Below are positions 6,662-13,487 of a stretch of 15,915 bases of DNA, one piece after another. Positions within the stretch are counted from its first letter, which is position 1; every line of letters starts with the position of its first letter. Under the pieces are notes generated by a model. It was given only the letters and a program-made list of their open reading frames with translations, was not told where the DNA came from and made no database searches. The position numbers were made by a program, and so were the translations under genes. The stretch comes from Bacteroidales bacterium (lineage in GTDB: Bacteria > Bacteroidota > Bacteroidia > Bacteroidales > UBA932), in NCBI GenBank assembly GCA_017461285.1, contig JAFTYS010000001.1, positions 1 to 15,915 of the forward strand, written 5' to 3'.

Positions 6662-7363
6662 ATGGACCATGCATTGAAAGATACCCTCATCGGGTGGGCT
6701 GAAGAATACAACGACCCGAAATATTTTCAGGAAGACCCGATAATCTTCCCTACCCACTTCGCACGGAAGTACAAGGAAAGGGAAGCAGCGCTGGCGGATG
6801 TGGAGATTTCCGCTCTGCTGGCCGCCCATCTCGCTTGGGGGCGCAGGGCGATGATAGTAAGAGACTGCGGCAGGATGTTTGACGAGATGGACTGGAGACC
6901 TTACGACTATGTCATGACCGGAGACTTCAGGGACGAAAACGCGAGCCTCCACAGGACCATAAAATGGTGCGATTTCGCCGCCATATGCCGCCGTCTGAAA
7001 GACATCTACAGCACAAGGGACAGCATAGAGGGAATGACGGACACACAGATACGCTGCATGATATTCGGACAGAAGGAGGACAGGAAGGCGCCCAACAAGA
7101 AGATCAGCATGATGCGCAGATGGATGACCCGCGACGACGGCAAAGTGGATCTGGGCGTATGGAAGGACACGGACAAGAAGGATCTGATCCTGCCGCTGGA
7201 CGTTCACGTCTATGACCAGGCTACGGCCCTGGGCCTCACCTGCCGCAGGCAGAAGGACATAGTGACGGCGCAGGAGATTACCGATGCATTCCGCGAGATA
7301 TGGCCGGACGACCCTTGCCTGGGAGATTTCGCATTATTCGGTTATGGAGTCACACACAAATAG
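6662..7363 (+). CDS. TIGR02757 (DUF2400) family protein
   Basis: The 233-residue protein shows the features I associate with TIGR02757: YFQEDPIIFP near residues 21-30, a helix ALLAAHLAWGRRAMI (51-65), HRTIKWCDF (97-105), RRWMTRDDGKVDLGVW (152-167) and the closing block LPLDVHVYDQATALGL (177-192) with DFALFGYGV (222-230). The PLDVHV and DFALFG blocks resemble the C-terminal part of HhH-GPD base-excision DNA glycosylases (endonuclease III fold), but the HhH loop and catalytic Lys are not evident. The biochemical role is unknown, and I do not assign one. It is the first gene behind a -7 box at 6646, and its TAG stop overlaps the AGGAGG ahead of the next gene. The start is the only ATG that keeps the N-terminal helix. 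Confidence 0.85.
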   Translation: MDHALKDTLIGWAEEYNDPKYFQEDPIIFPTHFARKYKEREAALADVEISALLAAHLAWGRRAMIVRDCGRMFDEMDWRPYDYVMTGDFRDENASLHRTIKWCDFAAICRRLKDIYSTRDSIEGMTDTQIRCMIFGQKEDRKAPNKKISMMRRWMTRDDGKVDLGVWKDTDKKDLILPLDVHVYDQATALGLTCRRQKDIVTAQEITDAFREIWPDDPCLGDFALFGYGVTHK

Positions 7364-7369
7364 GAGGAT

Positions 7370-7987
7370 ATGCCGAGACTATATATAATATCAGGATGCA
7401 ACGGAGCCGGAAAGACCACCGCCTCGTACTCGATGTTGCCGGAGATGCTGGAATGCAGCGAATTTGTGAATTCGGACGAATTCGCAAAGAGCCTTTCGCC
7501 GTTCCATCCGGAGAACGCGTCGATACAGGCGAGCAGGTATATGCTCCTGAAGATCAGATATCTGCTCAAGAAACGGAGCGACTTTGCGGTAGAGACGACA
7601 TTGGCAACAAGAACCCTGCTGAAGACGGTCCGGATGGCCCAGGATGCCGGGTATTCGGTAACTCTGCTCTACTTCTGGCTCAACTCGCCGGAACTTGCCA
7701 TAGAGAGGGTCAAGGCCAGGGTCGAGACCGGAGGACACAACATTCCGGAAGAGACCATAAGGAGGCGCTACAAAGTAGGAATCGACTACTTTTTCCACCA
7801 TTACGCCCCTATCTGCGACAGATGGATACTGGCAGACAATTCACAGGCCCCGTTCCGTGTGATTGCCGACGGTTCGAGAAAAGACGTGGTAAACATCAAG
7901 GACCCGGAGACTTTTGAAAAGATATACCAGTTCGCCCTTGAACGCAGAAGGCACGCAGAAGAAACAGGAGAAATCCTATCGCTATGA
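7370..7987 (+). CDS. Zeta-toxin-like P-loop kinase
   Basis: This 205-residue protein has a Walker A GCNGAGKTT (residues 9-17, Lys15, Thr16), NSDEFAK (34-40) with Asp36 where zeta toxins place a catalytic Asp, VETTLAT (74-80), a lid with Arg113 and Arg117, the loop ETGGHNIPEE (119-128) and a basic run RRR (131-133). This set matches the zeta-toxin-like branch of P-loop kinases. Plasmid zeta toxins phosphorylate UDP-GlcNAc; many chromosomal relatives have unknown substrates. No epsilon-type antitoxin lies next to it, so calling it a toxin is not justified. AGGAGG ends only 2 bases before the ATG, an unusually short spacing. The stop overlaps the tldD start (ATGA, 7984-7987), so the gene is co-expressed with the TldD/TldE protease. 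Confidence 0.85.
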   Translation: MPRLYIISGCNGAGKTTASYSMLPEMLECSEFVNSDEFAKSLSPFHPENASIQASRYMLLKIRYLLKKRSDFAVETTLATRTLLKTVRMAQDAGYSVTLLYFWLNSPELAIERVKARVETGGHNIPEETIRRRYKVGIDYFFHHYAPICDRWILADNSQAPFRVIADGSRKDVVNIKDPETFEKIYQFALERRRHAEETGEILSL

Positions 7988-9408
7988 CAGAAATGAACAT
8001 GGAAAGAAATCATATGGACCTGTTCAAGGTCAGCAGGCAGCAGCTAGACACTCTTATCGCGGCCGCATTGGCCCATGGAGGCGACTATGCAGACCTGTAT
8101 TTCGAACACACTACAGCATTCAATCTTCTCCTTAAGGACGGAGCGGTCTCATCGGGAGGGTTCCATACGGACTACGGTGTCGGGATACGCGTCCTCAAAG
8201 GTGAGAAGACCGGTTATGCCTACTCCGAGAACACGGAAATGGGAGACATGCTGAAGGCGGCACAGGCAGCTTCCGCCATCGCTTTAGGAACATCCGGAAA
8301 CCGGACATATGCTCCGGTAGAAGACCGGAGACACGATCTGTATCCGATGGAAAAGAACTGGAGGGATTTCGGAGCGGACGCCTTCGTACCCTTCCTTTCG
8401 GATCTTGAAAAGGAGATCTCCGGCCGAGACGGCAGGATCGTCAAGGTCATAGCCCGCCTCTCGAACTCTGTGTCAGACGTAATGATGTTCAATTCTCTGG
8501 GAGAACTCACATGCGACTCGAGACCATTAGGCAGCGTCAGCGTGTCAGCAGTATTCGTCCAGGACGGCAAGACAGAGAACAGGAACGCTTCCCGAAGCTT
8601 CAGGACAGGAGCCGAGCTTATCGGTCCGGGCCTGATCAAGGAGCTTGCTGACGATGTAGTAAAAGGAATCGACGACAGGTTTGAAGCACGCAGGCCGAAG
8701 GGCGGACAGATGAGCGTGGTAATGGGAGCCGGAGCCTCAGGAATTCTGCTTCACGAAGCAATGGGACATGCATTCGAAGCCGATTTCAACAGAAAGGGAC
8801 AGTCTGTATTCTCCGACAGGATGGGACAGCGCATATGCCCTGCAGGGGTTGATGTCGTGGACGACGGAACCCTGGCATTCAACAGAGGATCAGGCAATTA
8901 CGATGATGAAGGCGTACCTGCGGAGAAGACATACATGGTAAAGGACGGCATATTGACATCATACCTCCATGACAGGATAAGCGCAAGCTGGTATGGAGTC
9001 AAGCCTACAGGAAACGGAAGGAGGGAGAACTTCAGATACAACCCTATCCCGAGGATGCGAGCCACCTACATGGAAAGCGGCAGTGCCGATCCTCAGAGCA
9101 TCATTGCAGACGTAAGACAAGGAATCTATGTAGATGAGTTCTCGAACGGACAGGTCAAGATCGGCGAAGGCGACTTCACCTTCTTCGTGAAGAGCGGGTA
9201 TCTGATAGAGAACGGACGCCTTACCATGCCTGTAAAGGACATAAACGTCATAGGAAACGGTCCTCAGGCCCTTGCAGACATACTTGCAGTGGGCAATGAC
9301 CTTAAGATAGACAACGGAACATGGACTTGCGGAAAGGAGCAGAGCGCCGCTGTATCATGCGGAATGCCGACCGTCCTGGTAAGAAGTCTTACAGTAGGAG
9401 GAGAATGA
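7984..9408 (+). CDS. tldD: Metalloprotease TldD
   Basis: TldD is the zinc-bearing subunit of the cytoplasmic TldD/TldE protease, which degrades unfolded peptides and in some bacteria matures RiPPs such as microcin B17. The 474-residue length fits (E. coli TldD is 481). The zinc motif HExxxH is HEAMGH at His257-Glu258-His262, and a conserved C-terminal Cys is present in SCGMPTV (Cys459), as expected for the third ligand. Other family blocks are GGFHTDYGVGIRV (58-70), VVMGAGASGILL (245-256), DDEGVPAEKTY (307-317) and NFRYNPIPRMRATYMESG (349-366). The ATG at 7984 overlaps the kinase stop; two more ATGs lie close downstream (codons 4 and 6) and cannot be excluded. It overlaps pmbA by 4 bases. Confidence 0.96.
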   Translation: MTEMNMERNHMDLFKVSRQQLDTLIAAALAHGGDYADLYFEHTTAFNLLLKDGAVSSGGFHTDYGVGIRVLKGEKTGYAYSENTEMGDMLKAAQAASAIALGTSGNRTYAPVEDRRHDLYPMEKNWRDFGADAFVPFLSDLEKEISGRDGRIVKVIARLSNSVSDVMMFNSLGELTCDSRPLGSVSVSAVFVQDGKTENRNASRSFRTGAELIGPGLIKELADDVVKGIDDRFEARRPKGGQMSVVMGAGASGILLHEAMGHAFEADFNRKGQSVFSDRMGQRICPAGVDVVDDGTLAFNRGSGNYDDEGVPAEKTYMVKDGILTSYLHDRISASWYGVKPTGNGRRENFRYNPIPRMRATYMESGSADPQSIIADVRQGIYVDEFSNGQVKIGEGDFTFFVKSGYLIENGRLTMPVKDINVIGNGPQALADILAVGNDLKIDNGTWTCGKEQSAAVSCGMPTVLVRSLTVGGE

Positions 9409-10772
9409 TGATTACGGAAAACGAAATCAGCATAGCGCGATACTGCATATCGTATGCGGTAGAACATGGCGCAGACGCCGCCAGGGCATCATTGAGCAAA
9501 AGCGTCATGGACGGGCATACCCTGCTGAACGGAGAGCTGGACAAGGTCACCCATTCCGCCGACCGTTCCATATATCTTTACATATTTGCAGACGGGAGAT
9601 ACGGCACATTCTCTACAAACAGGCTTGAAAAGGAGGAGCTGGAAGGCTTCATCCTCAAGGCGATAGAGATGGTGCGCATGCTGGGCGAGGACGAGTGCAG
9701 AGGTCTGCCGGATCCGGACCGGACAGAGAAGAATGCAAAGACCGGTCTCGAACTGGACCTTTACGATCCGGGATACGGCAGCGCATCGGCTGAGCAGAGA
9801 CTGGAAAAGGCCAGAAGCATCAGCATCTTCAACAGGACAGTACCTTGCGAAGAATACACACTGATATCTGAGGAATGCGAATGCAGCGAATCGATAGACG
9901 ACAACTATCTTGTTGACTCCCAGGGATTTGAAGGAAGGCACATTGAGACGATGTACTATTGTTTCGCAGAGACCACGATCCAGGCCGCCGACGGAAACAA
10001 GTACAGCGGCTACTGGTGGGAAGCGGCCCAGAAGGAAGCGGATCTTGACTATGAAGACTGCGCATCAAAGGCTTTGAAGAAGGCTGTCAGCCAGATAGGT
10101 CCGCGCAAACGCCGTTCCGGAAATTACAGGATGGTCGTTGACAACTGCGTCGCATCACGTCTTCTGGCGCCGATAGTTTCCGCCCTCAACGCCTCCTCCA
10201 TCCAGCAGAAGGTGTCCTTCCTGGACGGAAGCCTCGGCAAAAGGATCTTCCCTGAAGGGATGACGCTGATGGACATGGCAAGGACTCCCGGCAAAAGCGG
10301 TTCACGACTTTTCGACACCGAAGGAGTCGCGACCAAAGACAGCGCTATCATAGAGAACGGAACTGTAAGCCAGTACTTTGTAAGCACGTACATGTCGAAG
10401 AAGATGGTCATCGGACCTACAATAGAAGACCTCAGCAGGCCCGTACTCATGCCTTATCTGAAAGATGAAGATTTGACGGCAGAAGAAAAAGAAGTATCTT
10501 TGCAGACCATTCTGCGCAAGTGCTCGAACGGAATACTTGTGACAGGATTCAACGGAGGCAACTGCAATCCGGTCAGCGGCGATTTCTCCTTCGGCATCGA
10601 AGGATTTGCATTCAGCAAGGGCAAGATCACCCATCCGGTAAGGGAGATGCTCATAACAGGCAACCTCATCGACCTATGGAACAGTCTGATTGCCGCCGGA
10701 AACGATTACCGTCCTAGCGCAAGATGGCAGATAGGAAGCCTCGCTTTCGAGGATGTTTCCTTCTCCGCATAA
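9405..10772 (+). CDS. pmbA: Metalloprotease partner subunit PmbA/TldE
   Basis: PmbA (TldE) pairs with TldD to form the protease; it has the same fold but no HExxxH, and none is present here. The 455-residue length from 9405 matches the family. Family blocks include DGHTLLNGELDKVTHSAD near residues 36-53, DTEGVATKDSAIIENGTVSQ about residues 304-323, and GGNCNPVSGDFSFGIEGFAF at about 384-403. An open frame reaches back to 9321, but that extension lies inside tldD. AGGAGG (9396-9401) sits 3 bases before the ATG at 9405 and 6 before the ATG at 9408, so translation may begin at either. The 9405 start overlaps the tldD TGA and points to translational coupling, as expected for a one-to-one complex. 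Confidence 0.94.
   Translation: MMITENEISIARYCISYAVEHGADAARASLSKSVMDGHTLLNGELDKVTHSADRSIYLYIFADGRYGTFSTNRLEKEELEGFILKAIEMVRMLGEDECRGLPDPDRTEKNAKTGLELDLYDPGYGSASAEQRLEKARSISIFNRTVPCEEYTLISEECECSESIDDNYLVDSQGFEGRHIETMYYCFAETTIQAADGNKYSGYWWEAAQKEADLDYEDCASKALKKAVSQIGPRKRRSGNYRMVVDNCVASRLLAPIVSALNASSIQQKVSFLDGSLGKRIFPEGMTLMDMARTPGKSGSRLFDTEGVATKDSAIIENGTVSQYFVSTYMSKKMVIGPTIEDLSRPVLMPYLKDEDLTAEEKEVSLQTILRKCSNGILVTGFNGGNCNPVSGDFSFGIEGFAFSKGKITHPVREMLITGNLIDLWNSLIAAGNDYRPSARWQIGSLAFEDVSFSA
10472..10502 (+). promoter_or_regulatory. Possible internal promoter inside pmbA
   Basis: TTTG at 10472-10475 is followed after exactly 19 bases by TATCTTTG (10495-10502), a full match to the Bacteroidota promoter. 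It lies in the coding sequence of pmbA, about 290 bases before the slyD-like ATG, and no promoter is visible in the short gap between those genes. Chance occurrence of a full match is low but not negligible. Confidence 0.4.
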
Positions 10773-10795
10773 TTGAAAATATAAATGATGACAAT

Positions 10796-11404
10796 ATGAA
10801 GATAGAACAGAACAAAGTAGTGGAATTCTGCTACGACCTTGAAGTGGAAGGACAGATCGTCGACAAGACGACAAAGGAAAGACCTCTTGACTATATCCAT
10901 GGCACAGGAGGACTCCTGCCCAAGCTCGAAGAGCATATAGAGGGCATGGAGCCGGGAGACAGGTTCGATGTGACCCTGGCTCCGGCAGACGCTTACGGCG
11001 AATATGATCCTGAGAACTACATTATGATGCCTAAGTCGGCGTTCGTGATCAACGGCGAGACCAGAGACGACCTGATGGTGCCGGGAACAGTTGTTCCCCT
11101 CGTGAACCGCATGGGCGGCGTGACTCCGGGAGTCGTGCTGGAAGTGCTTGAGGACGTGGTCAAGATAGACCTCAACAGCCAGATGGCAGGCAAGACCCTC
11201 CATTTCACAGGCGAGATCCTGACCGTACGCGAGGCTACTGAGAAGGAACTCACCGAAGGCCTCCATGGAGAATTCGTTCATTCATGCGGATGCGGCGGAT
11301 GTCATGGCCACGACGGCGATTGCGGCGGATGCGGCGGCGGATGTGGCGAGGACCACGACTGCGGATGCGGTGAAGGCCACGACTGCGGATGCGGCTGCCA
11401 TTAA
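10796..11404 (+). CDS. slyD: SlyD-like FKBP peptidyl-prolyl isomerase with metal-binding tail
   Basis: The 202-residue protein is an FKBP-type prolyl isomerase and chaperone of the SlyD group. The FKBP half shows YDLEVEGQIVDKTTKERPLDYIHG (13-36), GTGGLLPKLEEHIEGMEPGD (36-55) and LAPADAYGEYDPE (61-73). The inserted IF domain spans roughly 74-125. The last 42 residues (161-202) are almost only Gly, Cys, His and Asp, with 11 Cys and 6 His. This is the SlyD metal tail, which binds Ni, Zn or other soft metals in E. coli and helps hydrogenase maturation there. The start at 10796 is chosen because upstream in-frame codons lie inside pmbA or the gap and precede the FKBP fold. It follows pmbA by 23 bases. 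A possible internal promoter at 10472-10502 could drive it alone. Confidence 0.93.
   Translation: MKIEQNKVVEFCYDLEVEGQIVDKTTKERPLDYIHGTGGLLPKLEEHIEGMEPGDRFDVTLAPADAYGEYDPENYIMMPKSAFVINGETRDDLMVPGTVVPLVNRMGGVTPGVVLEVLEDVVKIDLNSQMAGKTLHFTGEILTVREATEKELTEGLHGEFVHSCGCGGCHGHDGDCGGCGGGCGEDHDCGCGEGHDCGCGCH
11353..11394 (+). repeat. 24-bp-offset direct repeat within the slyD tail
   Basis: The 18-base string CCACGACTGCGGATGCGG occurs at 11353-11370 and again, unchanged, at 11377-11394. It encodes HDCGCG twice. The offset of 24 bases keeps the frame. Shorter TGCGGATGCGG-like copies occur earlier in the tail (11284 onward). The perfect DNA identity suggests a recent in-frame duplication by slippage. 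Confidence 0.9.
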
Positions 11405-11425
11405 GATACTGAAGCCTGAAGAGAT

Positions 11426-12331
11426 ATGTGGCTGATTCTGGCATTCGTATCTGCAACCCTTCTGGGCTTCTATGATGCTTCAAAGAAAGCGGCACTGAAA
11501 GACAATGCGGTTCTTCCAGTGCTGCTTTTGAATACCCTGTTCTCTACCCTCATATTCTCTCCTGTCATTCTCGACGGCATTGCAGGAAAAGACTGGTTCG
11601 ACGGGACCATGTTCGACACATCCGAAGTCACAGGCAGCCTCAAGGCCCATTTCCTTGTCCTGATCAAGGCTGTGATAGTGCTGACATCATGGATAGCCGG
11701 ATACTTCGGAATCAAGCACATCCCGATAACCATCGTCGGCCCGATAAATGCGACAAGACCCGTGCTTGTCCTCGTCGGAGCCATGGTGTTCTTCGGGGAA
11801 AGACTGAACTGGTGCCAGTGGGTCGGAGTCATCCTATCGATTCTGTCCATCTACATGATGAGCCGTTCCAGCAAGAAGGAAAACATCGACTTCACGAAGA
11901 ACAAATGGATGCTTTTCGTCGCGATCGGGACAATAATGGGAGCGGTCAGCGGACTGTACGACAAGTTCATCATGCAGGAGCTAAGCCCTATATTCGTGCA
12001 AAGCTGGTTCAACTTCTACCAGCTTATCATGATGGGCATCGTATGCATGGCCGCATGGTACCCTACAAGAAAGAAGACCACGCCATTCCATTGGAGCTGG
12101 GCGATTCCTCTGATCGCCGTCTTCGTTGCAGCAGCAGACTTCGCATATTTCAACGCATTGAGCAGGCCTGAGGCAATGATTTCGGTAGTTTCGCTCATCA
12201 GACGCGGCTCTGTGCTCATATCTTTCGCCTGCGGCGTCATCATCTTCAAGGAACGCAACCTCAAGGCCAAGATCCTCGACCTCCTGCTCATCCTTATAGG
12301 AATGGTATTCGTATACTTCGGTTCAAGATAA
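11426..12331 (+). CDS. EamA/DMT superfamily transporter
   Basis: This 301-residue protein has about ten hydrophobic segments in two halves, the EamA (DUF6) repeat architecture of drug/metabolite transporters of the inner membrane. The first half runs from WLILAFVSATLLGFYDASKK to WVGVILSILSIYMMSR, and the second from WMLFVAIGTIMGAVSGLYDKF to the end. Each half ends in the typical pattern, GAMVFFGERLNWCQWVGVIL and GVIIFKERNLKAKILDLLLI, where a Phe-x-Glu-Arg block precedes the last helix. Basic residues follow helix ends (RSSKKEN, PTRKKTT), consistent with inside loops. Substrate cannot be inferred; relatives export amino acids or other metabolites. It lies 21 bases after the slyD-like gene without a visible terminator, so it may be read through from it. 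Confidence 0.9.
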   Translation: MWLILAFVSATLLGFYDASKKAALKDNAVLPVLLLNTLFSTLIFSPVILDGIAGKDWFDGTMFDTSEVTGSLKAHFLVLIKAVIVLTSWIAGYFGIKHIPITIVGPINATRPVLVLVGAMVFFGERLNWCQWVGVILSILSIYMMSRSSKKENIDFTKNKWMLFVAIGTIMGAVSGLYDKFIMQELSPIFVQSWFNFYQLIMMGIVCMAAWYPTRKKTTPFHWSWAIPLIAVFVAAADFAYFNALSRPEAMISVVSLIRRGSVLISFACGVIIFKERNLKAKILDLLLILIGMVFVYFGSR

Positions 12332-12336
12332 TTTAC

Positions 12337-12344
12337 TATATTTG
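12337..12344 (+). promoter_or_regulatory. -7 box upstream of the glycosyltransferase
   Basis: TATATTTG matches the Bacteroidota -7 element and lies 13 bases before the ATG at 12358, in the only gap (26 bases) between the transporter and glycosyltransferase genes. There is no full TTTG at 19 bases; the nearest candidate is TTCG at 12317-12320 with 16-base spacing. Transcription would start near 12350, leaving a leader of only about 8 bases. Confidence 0.45.
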
Positions 12345-12357
12345 TAGGTTAAAGGCC

Positions 12358-13482
12358 ATGAAGACAGCCGTCGTCATACTGAACTGGAACACGGAAGGCT
12401 TCCTGCGGAAGTTCCTTCCGGGACTTCTGCGCTCATGCGCCAAGGTCCCCGGAGCAGAGACAGTAGTGGCAGACAATGCATCAACTGACGGCAGTCTGAA
12501 GGTCATGGCAGAAGAATTCCCTCAGGTAAGGACCCTGCGGTTCGAGAAGAACCTCGGGTTCACAGGAGGATACAACAGGGCATTCGATGAACTGTCCGAA
12601 GGACCTGACGCACCGGAGTACTTCCTTCTTATCAACTCCGACATAGAAGTGCCGGAGAACTGGCTTGGACCGCTGGTGGAATGGATGGATTCGCATCCTG
12701 AATGCGGTGCATGCGCGCCGAAGCTCCACAGCTGGCAGGACAGGGACTTCTTCGAATACGCCGGTGCTGCCGGAGGCTATATTGACCGTTTCGGCTATCC
12801 TTTCTGCAGAGGAAGGATCATGGGACGGGTGGAAGAGGACAAAGGACAGTACGACTCCCCTGCCGATGTATTCTGGGCGACAGGAGCATGTCTGATGGTC
12901 AGGAGTTCGGTCTATCGGAAGCTCGGAGGCCTGGACGAAAGATTCTTCGCCCACATGGAGGAGATAGACATGTGCTGGAGGATGCAGCTGGAGGGATGGA
13001 AGGTCACCGTGGTGCCGTCTTCGACGGTTTACCACGTCGGAGGAGGCACATTGCCGGCGACATCGCCGTTCAAGCTCTTCCTGAACTACCGCAACAACCT
13101 GCTCATGCTCGGGAACAATCTGGCGAAGACTTATGCGCTGGCTTTTTACCACAAAGGCATTGAGCCTGTAGCAGCTGCAGCCAAAGGGATCAGAAGGGCA
13201 AGGACGAAGATAAGGACAAGGATGGCACTGGACCTGCTTTCCGCAGCGGTATATCTGCTGACCTTGAAGCCTGAATGCTTCAAGTCAGTTATCAGAGCGC
13301 ACAAGGAATACAGAAAGCTGCGCATGTCACCTTCCGTGGAAGACATAGCAGGCTATCTGAAGGAATGGGGAGAGAAGGCCCATGTGAACGGCATATACAG
13401 AAAATGGATAGTCCTTTCGTCCGCAATGAAAGGATCAAAGGTATTCGGAAGCGTCAAAGCGGAAGATTTCCATAAAATATAG
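12358..13482 (+). CDS. Family 2 glycosyltransferase (rhamnosyltransferase-like)
   Basis: The 374-residue protein is a GT-A fold, GT2 family enzyme. The nucleotide-binding start is AVVILNWN (4-11), followed by VVADNASTDGSL (36-47), the NLGFTGGYNRAF block (65-76), the metal-binding NSD (Asn93-Ser94-Asp95) and the acceptor-side block FWATGACLMVR (172-182) with FFAHMEEIDMCWR (196-208). The last block carries the putative catalytic base Asp204 region. This arrangement is common in WbbL-type rhamnosyltransferases that build O-antigen or capsule. The C-terminal 100 residues lack clear membrane helices but hold one hydrophobic stretch, and the enzyme probably works at the inner face of the membrane. 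The sugar donor is not determinable here. A -7 box lies just upstream, and trkA follows by 5 bases. Confidence 0.93.
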   Translation: MKTAVVILNWNTEGFLRKFLPGLLRSCAKVPGAETVVADNASTDGSLKVMAEEFPQVRTLRFEKNLGFTGGYNRAFDELSEGPDAPEYFLLINSDIEVPENWLGPLVEWMDSHPECGACAPKLHSWQDRDFFEYAGAAGGYIDRFGYPFCRGRIMGRVEEDKGQYDSPADVFWATGACLMVRSSVYRKLGGLDERFFAHMEEIDMCWRMQLEGWKVTVVPSSTVYHVGGGTLPATSPFKLFLNYRNNLLMLGNNLAKTYALAFYHKGIEPVAAAAKGIRRARTKIRTRMALDLLSAAVYLLTLKPECFKSVIRAHKEYRKLRMSPSVEDIAGYLKEWGEKAHVNGIYRKWIVLSSAMKGSKVFGSVKAEDFHKI

Positions 13483-13487
13483 GGATT

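Noticed and set aside
6491..7207. A 238-residue open frame on the minus strand opposite the DUF2400 gene and the terminator
   Set aside because: It runs antisense through the strong terminator and two recognisable genes, has no family motifs, and is explained as a shadow frame of coding sequence.
7300..7917. A 205-residue plus-strand frame overlapping the kinase gene
   Set aside because: It lies out of frame across two clear genes, and its translation is rich in Arg, Gly and Gln with no domain pattern.
7370..7987. A toxin-antitoxin pair with the kinase as toxin
   Set aside because: No small antitoxin gene lies on either side; the neighbours are DUF2400 and tldD.
9321..9404. N-terminal extension of pmbA to 9321
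   Set aside because: It lies inside tldD, and the ATG at 9405 or 9408 has AGGAGG upstream and matches the family N terminus.
11284..11401. The GC-rich repeats of the slyD tail as a CRISPR-like array or RNA element
   Set aside because: The repeats are short and in frame, encode the known Cys/His tail of SlyD proteins, and have no spacers.
12481..13152. A 223-residue minus-strand frame opposite the glycosyltransferase
   Set aside because: It is antisense to a gene with complete GT2 motifs and has none itself.
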